Shown piece after piece: positions 8,933 through 18,443 of a stretch of 64,000 nt of DNA. The notes under the pieces were generated by a model, which was not told the DNA's origin, ran no database searches, and saw only the letters and a program-made list of their open reading frames with translations. The stretch comes from CBDDCQ01 sp965226285 (GTDB lineage Bacteria > Bacteroidota > Bacteroidia > Flavobacteriales > Ichthyobacteriaceae), in the NCBI GenBank assembly GCA_965226285.1, contig CBDDCQ010000005.1, positions 820,168 through 884,167 of the forward strand, in the 5' to 3' direction. A program made the position numbers and the translations under genes. Each line of letters opens with the position of its first letter. Position 1 is the stretch's first letter.

Positions 8933-10633
8933 TTAAATAGTACTTGGTTTTATATCTTTAAGTATAAATTGTAATTTTTTGTTTCCTTGCCAATGATTTT
9001 CTTCTATGGTAAATACTGCATCAAATTTCTTTTGGTCGGTAGTCAATTTAAATAGATGCCCCATACTAAAACCTATCATATCAAAATAAGTATCAGTATC
9101 TTTACAATAGGTATTGAGTTTCAGATGTTTTCCCTTTAGTAATCTACCTGAACCTTCATCTTGCAAGCCTTTTATCATAAATACAGGGTTCATATTTTCT
9201 GGACCAAATGGACTAAATTGTTTTAAAATATTATAGAATTTATCCGTAATATCACTTAATTTAATTTCTGTCGATATATTTACTTTGGGTTCTAATAAAT
9301 CTGGTGTAATCGTTTGGGAAACCACATGTTCAAATTCTTGATGAAATACCTCGAAATATTCTGCTTTTATAGTAATTCCTACAGCTTGCCTATGTCCTCC
9401 AAACTGCTCTATATACTTTGAACATTTATCTACTGCATCATAAATATCAAACCCTTTTATAGACCTACCTGATCCTGTAAATTTTCCATCTTTTTGAGTA
9501 AATACTAAGGTAGGTCTATAGTAAGTTTCTATAAGTCTAGCCGCTACTATACCTACTATACCCTTGCTCCAATTTTCACTATATACTACGCTAGTAACTC
9601 TATCTTGCTTACCTTTTAACATCTCAAGAGCTTCTAAGGTTGCTTCTCTATCTTTCTCCACTCTATGATTGTTAATCTTCACAACATCTTTAGCTAAACT
9701 TTTAACTTTATTTATATCATCTTCTATGAGTAATTCTACTGCAGATTTAGCATGTTTAATACGTCCGACTGCATTTATCTTAGGGGCTATACCAAATACT
9801 AAATCCGATATAGTACATTGCTGTTTACTTCTACTCGATAATAATATCTTAAAACTTTCTCGCTTATTTTCATTGAATCTTTTCAATCCATAATAGGCTA
9901 ATATTCTATTCTCATCTGTAATAGGTACTATATCAGAAGCTATGCTAAGTACCAAGAAATCTAAATACTTATATATCTTTTCCTCAGATATATTTTTATG
10001 CTTACATATAGCCTGTATCAATTTGAAACCTACCCCACATCCACTTAGTTCTTTATAAGGATAATTACAATCCTTTTGTTTAGGATTAAGTATCACTAAT
10101 GCATCAGGTAGTTCACTTGCTGGAGTATGGTGGTCACAAATTACAACGTCTATATGCTTACTTTTAGCATAAGCCACTTGTTTTATAGCCTTTATACCAC
10201 AATCCAATGTAATAATCATATTACAACGATTCTCATAAGCATAATCTATACCTTGATAAGATATGCCATATCCCTCAGTATATCTATCAGGAATATAATA
10301 GTCTATATTTTCCGTAAATTGCTTTAAGAATAAATACATCATAGCTACTGAAGTAGTACCATCTACATCGTAATCTCCATAGATGAGAATTTTACAATTA
10401 TCTGCTATACTTTCTGAAATACTATCTACTGCTCGCTTCATCCCTTTCATGTCAAAAGGATTATATAAATCTTCTAAAGAAGGACGAAAAAAATGTTTCG
10501 CTTGCTCAAAAGTCTCTATTTGTTTTTGAACTAATAAAGTAGCTAAAACATGACTTACATTTATAGATTTGGATAAAAATCGTACCTTTTGTATATCTGC
10601 CTGTTTAGGTAGTATCCATCTTTTGGGTTTCAT
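8933..10633 (-). CDS. recJ: Single-stranded-DNA-specific exonuclease RecJ
   Basis: 566 residues, normal for the family. RecJ is a 5'-3' ssDNA exonuclease in recombination and mismatch repair. DHH-family metal motifs are visible: LIYGDYDVDGTTSVAMMYLF (motif I, near residue 80), LDCGIKAI, and CDHHTPASELPDA (motif III). The DHHA1 part includes SGRSIKGFDIYDAV and FGGHRQAVGITI, followed by a C-terminal OB fold. It is packed tightly between the RCK gene and the SprT-like gene. Confidence 0.95.
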   Translation of the reverse strand: MKPKRWILPKQADIQKVRFLSKSINVSHVLATLLVQKQIETFEQAKHFFRPSLEDLYNPFDMKGMKRAVDSISESIADNCKILIYGDYDVDGTTSVAMMYLFLKQFTENIDYYIPDRYTEGYGISYQGIDYAYENRCNMIITLDCGIKAIKQVAYAKSKHIDVVICDHHTPASELPDALVILNPKQKDCNYPYKELSGCGVGFKLIQAICKHKNISEEKIYKYLDFLVLSIASDIVPITDENRILAYYGLKRFNENKRESFKILLSSRSKQQCTISDLVFGIAPKINAVGRIKHAKSAVELLIEDDINKVKSLAKDVVKINNHRVEKDREATLEALEMLKGKQDRVTSVVYSENWSKGIVGIVAARLIETYYRPTLVFTQKDGKFTGSGRSIKGFDIYDAVDKCSKYIEQFGGHRQAVGITIKAEYFEVFHQEFEHVVSQTITPDLLEPKVNISTEIKLSDITDKFYNILKQFSPFGPENMNPVFMIKGLQDEGSGRLLKGKHLKLNTYCKDTDTYFDMIGFSMGHLFKLTTDQKKFDAVFTIEENHWQGNKKLQFILKDIKPSTI

Positions 10634-11308
10634 TTACTGATTAATTTCTATAAATCTCTCTATATCCCTTACTGAACCAAAAACAAGCATTCTATCTGTC
10701 TTTCGTATTACCGTATCTCCACTAGGAACTCCTTCTATATGGTACTCTCCATTTTTTTCTCGTAAAAGCGTAACCAAATTCAATCGATACTTTTGCCTTA
10801 ACCCCAAATCATCTAAAGTTCTATCTATCACATTTTTAGGAGATATAATTTCTGCTATTTCATAATTATCTGGTAAAGACATAGTAGTAATCACTTCTGG
10901 ATTTATCAATCTATGAGCCACAGATATACCCACTTCATCTTCAGGAGATAAAATCTCTTTGATACCCATATTCTGTAATATTTTCTTTTGAGTTTCGTTT
11001 TGAGACCTTACAATAATCCTTTCTATCCCTAACTCCTGAATTACAAAAGTAGTAAGTAAAAGATTTTGAAAATTTTCTCCTATAGCAACTACTACAGCAT
11101 CCATATCTTGAACATCTTGGGAGAGCAAAGCATTCTTATCAGTAGAGTCTAATACAACAGCATAAGTTACTTCATGTCTTATATCTTCAATAATATGATT
11201 ATTCTTGTCTATGGCTATTACTTCAGCTCCTTCTTGTTTGAGCTTTTTTGCTATGGCAGACCCAAATAGACCTATCCCTATTACTGCAAATTTACCCTTT
11301 ATCGCCAT
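10634..11308 (-). CDS. RCK (TrkA-N/KtrA-type) potassium channel/transport regulatory protein
   Basis: 224 residues with one RCK unit. The N-terminal Rossmann fold shows GIGLFGSAIAKKL then VIAIDKNNHIIEDI (nucleotide binding); the C-terminal half is a TrkA-C domain ending GDTVIRKTDRMLVFGS. A single RCK unit of this size is the KtrA type, which partners a membrane KtrB/TrkH subunit. No such membrane subunit gene is found in the window, so the partner must lie elsewhere. Confidence 0.88.
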   Translation of the reverse strand: MAIKGKFAVIGIGLFGSAIAKKLKQEGAEVIAIDKNNHIIEDIRHEVTYAVVLDSTDKNALLSQDVQDMDAVVVAIGENFQNLLLTTFVIQELGIERIIVRSQNETQKKILQNMGIKEILSPEDEVGISVAHRLINPEVITTMSLPDNYEIAEIISPKNVIDRTLDDLGLRQKYRLNLVTLLREKNGEYHIEGVPSGDTVIRKTDRMLVFGSVRDIERFIEINQ

Positions 11309-11349
11309 ATAGCCTGTATATTCCTGATGATTACTTTAAAAAACCAATG

Positions 11350-11357
11350 CAAATATA
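11350..11357 (-). promoter_or_regulatory. Bacteroidota -7 box for the RCK-recJ-SprT unit
   Basis: On the minus strand the bases read TATATTTG, 41 bp upstream of the RCK gene start. The intergenic stretch 11309-11658 (350 bp) is otherwise AT-rich and shows no other clear element apart from the plus-strand box at 11646. Confidence 0.5.
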
Positions 11358-11645
11358 AATATAATTTTTATTGACCTTTGAAAAACTGACAAAAATATAC
11401 AAAAGGTGGGCATTTGAATGCTACAGAAATTCTAAAGCATAGTTAAGAGGTTAAAAAAATTGTTTTCAATTTATTTTTGATAATCTAACAATTATTAACC
11501 GTTTACAATATACCTCAACATAACAATATCAAACGCACGTTAATTTATAAGTAATATTTTATACTGTTTGCATACAAATCTATATAATGGTAATATCATT
11601 TAATAATATAAAAATAAATTATATAGTTAAAACCTGAATTTTATA

Positions 11646-11653
11646 TATATTTG
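11646..11653 (+). promoter_or_regulatory. Bacteroidota -7 box for the M28 peptidase gene
   Basis: TATATTTG. Transcription from here would start near 11658-11661, so an ATG at 11659 would be essentially leaderless, whereas the ATG at 11686 gives a short leader and a proper signal peptide. Confidence 0.55.
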
Positions 11654-11685
11654 TAATCTTGAATTTAATCTTAAATTATTTTTTT

Positions 11686-12711
11686 ATGAAAGTTAAAATA
11701 TTGATTTTTAATATTGCTTTTTTTGTACTTACATCTGTAATATGTAGTGCACAAACTGGTAAGGTACAGCTTATAAATAATGATGATGCAGTAAAATATG
11801 CTCGTACCATTTTGGTAAAAGATTTAAAAAAACACCTTTACATATTTGCTTCTGATGAGATGGAGGGAAGAATGACGGGTGAAAGAGGACAAAAAAGGGC
11901 AGCGGAATATTTAAAGAATTTTTACATAGAACAAAATATTAGTTATGAACCTAGATTAGGCAAATATTATCAAAAATTTACAATAGATAGAAACAATAAA
12001 GAATTAAAAACGGAAAATGTAATTGCTTATATAGAGGGAACAGATAAAAAAAATGAGGTAATAGTGATTTCAGCTCATTATGACCATTTAGGTATGGAAG
12101 ATGACAAAATATTTAATGGCGCAGATGATGATGGATCTGGAAATGTGGGAATGCTAGAGATAGCAGAGGCATTTCAAAAGGCAACACAAGAAGGTAAACG
12201 ACCTCGTAGAAGTATTTTGTTTTTACACTGTACAGCAGAAGAAATAGGCCTATATGGTTCCAAATACTATACGGATAACCCTGTGGTACCTATAAAAAAT
12301 ACAGTAACCAATTTGAATATAGATATGGTAGGACGAATTAATAAAGAACACCAAGACAACCCCAATTATATCTATTTAATAGGAGCAGATAAATTAAGTC
12401 AAGATTTACACAATATATCTGAAATGATCAATCAAAAATATTCTAATTTAGAATTGGATTATACCTATAATAGAGAAGATGATCCCAATAGATTTTATTA
12501 TCGATCAGACCATTACAACTTTGCAAAAAAGGGAGTTCCAGTAATCTTTTATTTTAATGGCGTACACGAAGATTATCACAGGCATACCGACACAGTAGAA
12601 AAAATAAATTACCCCTTGCTTGAAAAAAGAATTAGACTTATCTTTTACACTGCTTGGGAATTAGCTAATAGAGAGGATAGAATACGATTGAATAGTAAAA
12701 AAACTCAGTAA
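11686..12711 (+). CDS. Secreted M28-family zinc aminopeptidase
   Basis: About 341 residues from the ATG at 11686. An N-terminal signal peptide of about 23 residues ends at SVICSAQ. The di-zinc M28 site is complete: ISAHYDHLG (His, Asp), NGADDDGSGN (bridging Asp), HCTAEEIGLYGS (Glu pair), NIDMVGR (Asp) and a C-terminal His in RSDHYNFAKKGVP. Family members remove N-terminal residues from peptides in the periplasm or outside the cell. The next gene follows after 3 bp, so it may be co-transcribed with the aminotransferase and recR, although the functions do not obviously connect. Confidence 0.9.
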   Translation: MKVKILIFNIAFFVLTSVICSAQTGKVQLINNDDAVKYARTILVKDLKKHLYIFASDEMEGRMTGERGQKRAAEYLKNFYIEQNISYEPRLGKYYQKFTIDRNNKELKTENVIAYIEGTDKKNEVIVISAHYDHLGMEDDKIFNGADDDGSGNVGMLEIAEAFQKATQEGKRPRRSILFLHCTAEEIGLYGSKYYTDNPVVPIKNTVTNLNIDMVGRINKEHQDNPNYIYLIGADKLSQDLHNISEMINQKYSNLELDYTYNREDDPNRFYYRSDHYNFAKKGVPVIFYFNGVHEDYHRHTDTVEKINYPLLEKRIRLIFYTAWELANREDRIRLNSKKTQ

Positions 12712-12714
12712 AAT

Positions 12715-13566
12715 TTGAATATTATCAATTTCAATGAGCAACTCTTACAAAAAAGTAAGTATAGGTTATCCTTTGGTAATAGGGGATTAAAGTTTGGAGA
12801 TTCAGTTTTTGAAACACTAAAGGTACTCAAAAATAGGATTCTCTTTGGCGAAGACCATTACTTTAGATTGATGTCTGCTATGCGAATATGCCGTATGGAA
12901 ATACCAAGTATTTTTACGCCTGAATATTTGAGAAAGCAGATACTAAAAACCATTAAAGCAAATGCTATAGAGAGCATTTCTAGAGTGAGAATTACCATAT
13001 TTAGGAAAAATGGGGGACTATATACTCCCAGCACAAATGATATAGATTTTATTATAGAAGTTGGATCTCTTACAGATTATTTTTATACCATAAATGATAA
13101 ACCTTACAGAGTAGATTTATTTAAGGATCACTATAAAAATACAGGACTTTTGGACACCATAAAAACGAATAACTGTATGGTAAATGTCCTTGCCGGAATA
13201 TATGCCAAGGAAAACGAACTAGATAATTGTTTGCTGTTGAACCATAACAAACACTTAGCAGAATCTATACACTCCAATGTGTTTTTAGTACAGGGAAACC
13301 AGATTAAAACCCCTTTATTAGAAGAGGGAGCCATAAAGGGAGTACTCAGAGATAATTTGATAAAGACGATAGAAAACTCACAAGAATATACATTAAAACA
13401 GGAGAAAATATCGCCTTTTGAACTTCAAAGAGCAGACGAGGTATTTTTGACTAATGTAATTATAGGAATACAACCTATTACACATTACAGAAAAAAAACT
13501 TATAAAACTGAAATTGCTAAAATACTCCTGAAAAAGTTAAATGCACAAATAGCATTATTTAAATAA
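12715..13566 (+). CDS. Class IV PLP-dependent aminotransferase-like protein
   Basis: 283 residues from a TTG at 12715, 3 bp after the upstream stop. The class IV fold is shown by NRGLKFGDSVFETLKV (N-terminal), LLDTIKTNNCMVNVLAGIYAKEN carrying the likely PLP lysine, HLAESIHSNVFLVQGN and LLEEGAIKGVLRDNLIK. These are shared by branched-chain aminotransferase, D-amino-acid aminotransferase and 4-amino-4-deoxychorismate lyase (PabC). PabC-like activity is plausible given the length, but the substrate is not determined. The TTG start is inferred from spacing and homology; no ATG is placed near it. Confidence 0.78.
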   Translation: MNIINFNEQLLQKSKYRLSFGNRGLKFGDSVFETLKVLKNRILFGEDHYFRLMSAMRICRMEIPSIFTPEYLRKQILKTIKANAIESISRVRITIFRKNGGLYTPSTNDIDFIIEVGSLTDYFYTINDKPYRVDLFKDHYKNTGLLDTIKTNNCMVNVLAGIYAKENELDNCLLLNHNKHLAESIHSNVFLVQGNQIKTPLLEEGAIKGVLRDNLIKTIENSQEYTLKQEKISPFELQRADEVFLTNVIIGIQPITHYRKKTYKTEIAKILLKKLNAQIALFK

Positions 13567-13567
13567 A

Positions 13568-14185
13568 ATGAGACAGTTACCCGAAAAATTGCGAGATGCT
13601 ATAAAAGAGATTTCATTACTTCCTGGAATAGGAAGTAGGACAGCACTTAGGTTAGTATTACATTTGCTTAAACAACCCAAACAACAGATCAAAAGTTTAG
13701 CTGATGCTTTAAGTAATTTAAATCATATCAACTACTGTAAGGATTGTCATAATATATCAGATACGGAAGTTTGCAATATATGCTCAAATAGATTAAGAGA
13801 TAGACAAACTATATGTGTGGTAGAAGATATCAGAGATATGATAGCCGTAGAAAATACAGGTTGTTTTAGAGGAATATATCATATTTTGGGAGGGAAAATA
13901 TCCCCTATGGAAGGTATAGGCATACAACAGCTTCATATTGAATCTTTGATAAACAAAGTAGATGCTCAACCTATAAAAGAAGTAATATTAGCACTCAGTA
14001 GCACTACTGAAGGAGATACTACTAATTTTTATTTGCATAAGAATCTAAAAGAAAAGAATATAACGATATCTACTATTGCCCGAGGAATATCTATAGGGGA
14101 TGAATTAGAATATACCGATGAAATTACCCTTGGTAATTCTATAAATAATAGAGTACCCTACCAAGAGTACGTGATGAAAATTTAA
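13568..14185 (+). CDS. recR: Recombination mediator protein RecR
   Basis: 205 residues, normal length. Domains in order: an N-terminal helix-hairpin-helix (LLPGIGSRTALRLVLHLL), the four-cysteine zinc site CKDCHNISDTEVCNIC, and the Toprim domain starting ICVVEDIRDMIAVE and including HILGGKISPMEGIGIQQL. RecR works with RecF and RecO to load RecA at gaps. It starts one base after the aminotransferase stop, so expression is likely linked. Confidence 0.96.
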   Translation: MRQLPEKLRDAIKEISLLPGIGSRTALRLVLHLLKQPKQQIKSLADALSNLNHINYCKDCHNISDTEVCNICSNRLRDRQTICVVEDIRDMIAVENTGCFRGIYHILGGKISPMEGIGIQQLHIESLINKVDAQPIKEVILALSSTTEGDTTNFYLHKNLKEKNITISTIARGISIGDELEYTDEITLGNSINNRVPYQEYVMKI

Positions 14186-14193
14186 TATATTTG
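14186..14193 (+). promoter_or_regulatory. Bacteroidota -7 box for the symporter gene
   Basis: TATATTTG directly after the recR stop codon, 33 bp ahead of the symporter ATG. Confidence 0.5.
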
Positions 14194-14225
14194 TGCTAAT
14201 TTTTTAATATAAAAACAAAACTATT

Positions 14226-15608
14226 ATGTGGAAAAAATTACCTTTACATTCAAAAATTATTATCAGTTTAATACTGGGAATTGTTTGGTCTCTTATATCT
14301 AGTGCTTTAGGGTGGAATGAGTTTACTACTAAGTTTATCAATCCCTTTGGAGTAATCTTCATTAAATTACTTAAATTCATTGCCATTCCGTTGATATTAT
14401 TTTCCATCACCAGTGGGATATCTAGTTTACCTGATATTTCAAAATTAGGTAGAATGGGATTCAAAACGCTAGGAATGTATTTGGTTACCACAGTATTATC
14501 TATATCGGTGGGGCTATTTTTAGTAAATACAGTAAAACCCGGTAGTTATTTAGATAAAAATAAGCTCATAGAAAATAGAATCAATTATGAGCTTTGGGCA
14601 AATGAGAACCATATACCCATACAAGATGGAAAAAACCTTTTAAAAAAACAAGGTTCATCCAATGTAACAGTGCAAAAAGTAGATGAGGCTACACAAAAAA
14701 AGATAGCTGCAAAAATTAAATTAGCTCAAAAGAGAGAAGATGCTGGACCACTTCAATTTTTAGTGGATATTGTCCCAGATAATTTAATGAAATCTTTAGG
14801 TAATAATGTGGCAATGTTGCAGGTGATATTTTTCGCTATATTTTTTGGTATTTGTCTATCTATGCTCAAGCAAAAAGCACAGCCTGTAGTAAAAATATTG
14901 AATAGTTTAAATGAAATATTTCTGAAGATGGTGGATATTATTATGAAAGCTGCACCATTTTTTGTATTTTGTTTATTAGCAGGTGTAATATCCAAGATGG
15001 CAAATACTCCTGCTGAAGTTTGGGAGATATTCAAAGGACTGGGCATATATAGTATTACCGTATTAGTAGGGTTAATAATTATGGTTTTTGTGGTGTATCC
15101 ATTTATCGTCATATCTATCAATCGCAAAATGACTTACCATGAATTTTTTAGAAATGCCAGTCCAGCTCAGTTTTTGGCATTTTCTACCAGTTCTAGTGCT
15201 GCTACGCTACCTGTGACTATGGAATGTGTAGAAGATAATTTTAAAATAAATAATAGAATATCTAGTTTTGTATTGCCCATAGGTGCTACGGTAAATATGG
15301 ATGGTACGAGTTTATATCAAGCAGTAGCTGTGATATTTTTAGCACAAATACACATGATAGATTTAAATTTTGTACAACAACTCACTATTATACTTACTGC
15401 TACTATGGCTTCTATAGGTTCTGCTGCGGTGCCAGGAGCGGGTTTGGTAATGCTTATTATTGTACTTCAAACTGTGGGACTTAACCCCGCTTGGATAGCA
15501 GTAATATTTCCCGTAGATAGAATACTCGATATGTGTAGAACATCCGTAAATGTGACTGGAGATATTACCGTGTGTTCTGCGATAAATAAAATGGAAAAAA
15601 TAGATTGA
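14226..15608 (+). CDS. Dicarboxylate/amino acid:cation symporter (DAACS family)
   Basis: 460 residues, inner-membrane. Family signatures are the serine-rich hairpin AFSTSSSAATLPVTMEC, the following FVLPIGATVNMDGTSLYQ (sodium and substrate binding) and the second hairpin GSAAVPGAGLVM, ending with DRILDMCRTSVNVTGD, where the Asp and Arg/Thr positions read substrate. This is the GltP/GltT/DctA group, importing glutamate, aspartate or C4-dicarboxylates with sodium or protons. An extra hydrophilic stretch of about 70 residues (about 105-175) between early membrane segments is longer than in E. coli GltP. Own promoter upstream. Confidence 0.9.
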   Translation: MWKKLPLHSKIIISLILGIVWSLISSALGWNEFTTKFINPFGVIFIKLLKFIAIPLILFSITSGISSLPDISKLGRMGFKTLGMYLVTTVLSISVGLFLVNTVKPGSYLDKNKLIENRINYELWANENHIPIQDGKNLLKKQGSSNVTVQKVDEATQKKIAAKIKLAQKREDAGPLQFLVDIVPDNLMKSLGNNVAMLQVIFFAIFFGICLSMLKQKAQPVVKILNSLNEIFLKMVDIIMKAAPFFVFCLLAGVISKMANTPAEVWEIFKGLGIYSITVLVGLIIMVFVVYPFIVISINRKMTYHEFFRNASPAQFLAFSTSSSAATLPVTMECVEDNFKINNRISSFVLPIGATVNMDGTSLYQAVAVIFLAQIHMIDLNFVQQLTIILTATMASIGSAAVPGAGLVMLIIVLQTVGLNPAWIAVIFPVDRILDMCRTSVNVTGDITVCSAINKMEKID

Positions 15609-15720
15609 TATTAGTGAGAAAATTAGAATTTTTTTATTTTTAACCTAATTTTGTCAGTTTTTTGAACATTTTTGTATCAATTTCTATCATTTTGATGTAA
15701 TTCTACAGTTTTTCATAGTA

Positions 15721-15737
15721 TTGGCATACATTTTGAA
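15721..15737 (+). promoter_or_regulatory. Possible sigma-54-type promoter upstream of clpB
   Basis: TTGGCATACATTTTGAA fits the sigma-54 pattern TTGGCAYRNNNNTTGCW with one mismatch (A for C in the -12 element). It lies 38 bp ahead of the clpB ATG. No close TAnnTTTG box is better placed. A single site cannot prove sigma-54 use. Confidence 0.3.
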
Positions 15738-15775
15738 TTAAAATTCATATAGAGCAATTTAAAAATAATATAGCC

Positions 15776-18370
15776 ATGGATTTTAATAAATTTACAATCA
15801 AAGCACAGCAGCTCATTCAAAGAGCACAACAAATAGCCTCTGATAGAGGACATCAAGCTATTGAAACGGGACATATCTTAAAAGGTATCATAGAAGTAGA
15901 TAAAGATGTAATTCCATATCTTTTTAATCAAATGAGTATTGACCTGCAAGCTGTTCATCATCGTTTAGATAAGGTTTTAGAATCATATCCTAAAGTTTCG
16001 GGTAGTTCGGTGTATTTATCTCCTAAGGTATCTCAAGTATTGAATAAGGCTTTAAAATTAGCCCAATCACAAGGAGATGAGTATGTTTCTATGGAACATA
16101 TTTTTGTGGAGTTATTTAAAGTATCAGATGAAATATCAACCTTATTGAAAGAGTTTGGAGTAAAGGAAAAAGAACTTAAAAAAGCCATACAGCGACTTAG
16201 AAAAGGACAAAAAGTAACGAGTATGAATGCAGAAGAAACATATAATGCGTTAAATAAATATGCGATTAATCTAAATGAAAAAGCAGAAAATGGTAAACTA
16301 GACCCCGTAATAGGAAGAGATGAAGAAATAAGAAGAGTAATTCAAATTTTAGCAAGAAGAACAAAGAACAACCCTATACTCATAGGGGAACCGGGAGTAG
16401 GTAAAACGGCTATAGCAGAGGGTATCGCCCATAGAATTGTGAACAAAGATGTACCAGATAATCTATTTAGTAAACAGATTTTTTCGTTGGATATGGGGGC
16501 TTTAGTGGCTGGGGCAAAGTATAAAGGAGAATTTGAAGAACGTTTAAAATCCGTAGTAAAAGAGGTTACTACATCCGATGGAAATATTATTTTATTTATA
16601 GATGAAATTCATACACTTGTAGGTGTAGGAGCAGGAGAGGGTGCTATGGATGCAGCAAATATTCTAAAACCAGCCTTAGCTAGGGGTGAACTTAGAGCTG
16701 TAGGTGCCACTACGCTTAATGAATATCAAAAGTATTTTGAAAAGGACAAAGCCCTTGAAAGACGTTTTCAGCAGGTGTTGGTAGATGAACCCAATACAGA
16801 TGATACTATATCTATATTAAGGGGTATTAAAGATAAATATGAGGCACATCATAAAGTGAGAATTAAAGATGAAGCTATTATTACAGCAGTGGAATTATCC
16901 CAAAGGTATATTACTGACCGCTTTTTGCCTGATAAGGCTATCGATCTGATAGATGAAGCTTCTGCTAAAATGTGTATGGAGATTAACTCTATGCCTGAAG
17001 AATTAGATGAAATGGAACGAAAAATAAGGCAGTTAGAAATAGAGAGGGAAGCGATAAAAAGGGAAAAAGACGTAGAAAAATTAGCCACACTCAATAAAGA
17101 AATTGCCCATTTAACAGAGGATAGAGACCAGTTTAAAGCCAAATGGGAGAATGAGAAACAGATGGTGGATGAGCATCAGCATCAAAAGGATAAAATAGAA
17201 AGACTGAGACAAGAGGCTTTGCAAGCAGAACGGGAAGGAGACTTGGCTAAGGTAGCGGAAATAAGATATGGAAAACTCTTAGAAGTAGAGACACAACTAA
17301 AGCAAATAAACACTCGACTATCAGAGATGAAATCTACAGGGGAGGTACTTATAAAAGAAGAAGTAGAGGCAGAGGACATAGCAGAGGTAGTAGCTAAGTG
17401 GACAGGTGTTCCAGTGAGTAAGATGTTACAATCTGAACGTGAAAAACTATTGCATTTAGAAGAAGAATTACACAAAAGAGTAGTGGGACAACAAGAGGCT
17501 ATAGAAGCAGTATCAGATGCAGTGCGAAGAAATAGAACAGGGCTATCAGATGCAAATCGTCCTATTGGTTCATTTTTATTTTTAGGAACTACTGGAGTAG
17601 GGAAAACTGAACTTGCTAAAGCGTTGGCAGGATATTTATTTGATAATGACCAAGCAGTTACTCGAATAGATATGAGCGAGTATCAAGAAAGGCATGCCGT
17701 ATCCAGATTAGTGGGCGCACCTCCGGGGTATATAGGATACGATGAAGGAGGACAACTCACCGAAGCTGTACGTAGAAAACCCTATTCCGTAGTACTTTTA
17801 GATGAAATAGAAAAAGCACATCCCGATGTATTTAATATTCTATTGCAAGTATTAGATGATGGTAGGCTTACAGATAATAAAGGAAGAGTAGCAAACTTTA
17901 AGAATACGATTATCATTATGACTTCTAATTTAGGTTCAGAAGTGATTCGAGAAAAATTTGAGAATCTTCATAAAGATAATCGTATGCACATAATAGAACA
18001 AACCCGTTTTGAACTCATGGAAATTCTCAAACGAACGTTAAAGCCTGAATTTCTCAATAGGATAGATGAAAATATTATGTTCTTACCACTTTCTGAACAA
18101 GATATAAAGGCTATTGTCAAGTTGCATTTTTCAGCACTTGCAGATAAAATACGTAAGCAAAACATTACACTCACTGTTACTGAACATGCTTTTAAAAAGT
18201 TAGCACAGCTGGGCTATGACCCTCAATTTGGAGCACGACCTGTAAAGCGAATACTACAAAAAAATGTACTCAATAGACTCTCTAAAGAAATGCTTAGTAG
18301 CAAGGTAAAACCCGAAGACAAAATACTTTTAGATGAATTTGACGGGCAGTTTGTTTTTAGGCAACTTTAA
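15776..18370 (+). CDS. clpB: ATP-dependent chaperone ClpB
   Basis: 864 residues. ClpB disaggregates proteins together with DnaK. Domains in order: Clp N domain (about 1-145); AAA+ module 1 with Walker A GEPGVGKTA and Walker B IILFIDEIHTL; the coiled-coil M domain (about 405-525, rich in Glu/Lys/Arg heptads such as ERKIRQLEIEREAIKREKD), which marks ClpB rather than ClpA or ClpC; AAA+ module 2 with GTTGVGKTELAKAL and VVLLDEIEKAHPDVF; and the C-terminal domain ending FGARPVKRILQ. A heat-shock or alternative-sigma promoter would be expected; a possible sigma-54 site lies upstream. Confidence 0.96.
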   Translation: MDFNKFTIKAQQLIQRAQQIASDRGHQAIETGHILKGIIEVDKDVIPYLFNQMSIDLQAVHHRLDKVLESYPKVSGSSVYLSPKVSQVLNKALKLAQSQGDEYVSMEHIFVELFKVSDEISTLLKEFGVKEKELKKAIQRLRKGQKVTSMNAEETYNALNKYAINLNEKAENGKLDPVIGRDEEIRRVIQILARRTKNNPILIGEPGVGKTAIAEGIAHRIVNKDVPDNLFSKQIFSLDMGALVAGAKYKGEFEERLKSVVKEVTTSDGNIILFIDEIHTLVGVGAGEGAMDAANILKPALARGELRAVGATTLNEYQKYFEKDKALERRFQQVLVDEPNTDDTISILRGIKDKYEAHHKVRIKDEAIITAVELSQRYITDRFLPDKAIDLIDEASAKMCMEINSMPEELDEMERKIRQLEIEREAIKREKDVEKLATLNKEIAHLTEDRDQFKAKWENEKQMVDEHQHQKDKIERLRQEALQAEREGDLAKVAEIRYGKLLEVETQLKQINTRLSEMKSTGEVLIKEEVEAEDIAEVVAKWTGVPVSKMLQSEREKLLHLEEELHKRVVGQQEAIEAVSDAVRRNRTGLSDANRPIGSFLFLGTTGVGKTELAKALAGYLFDNDQAVTRIDMSEYQERHAVSRLVGAPPGYIGYDEGGQLTEAVRRKPYSVVLLDEIEKAHPDVFNILLQVLDDGRLTDNKGRVANFKNTIIIMTSNLGSEVIREKFENLHKDNRMHIIEQTRFELMEILKRTLKPEFLNRIDENIMFLPLSEQDIKAIVKLHFSALADKIRKQNITLTVTEHAFKKLAQLGYDPQFGARPVKRILQKNVLNRLSKEMLSSKVKPEDKILLDEFDGQFVFRQL

Positions 18371-18443
18371 AATATAAAACCTGCATTGTGTTAGGTGATC
18401 GAGCGGTTCTTTTTAACATGTAAGTTGTTTTTAACTTTTTTTA

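Noticed and set aside
15611..15775. CIRCE-type heat-shock operator before clpB
   Set aside because: No inverted repeat of the TTAGCACTC/GAGTGCTAA type is present.
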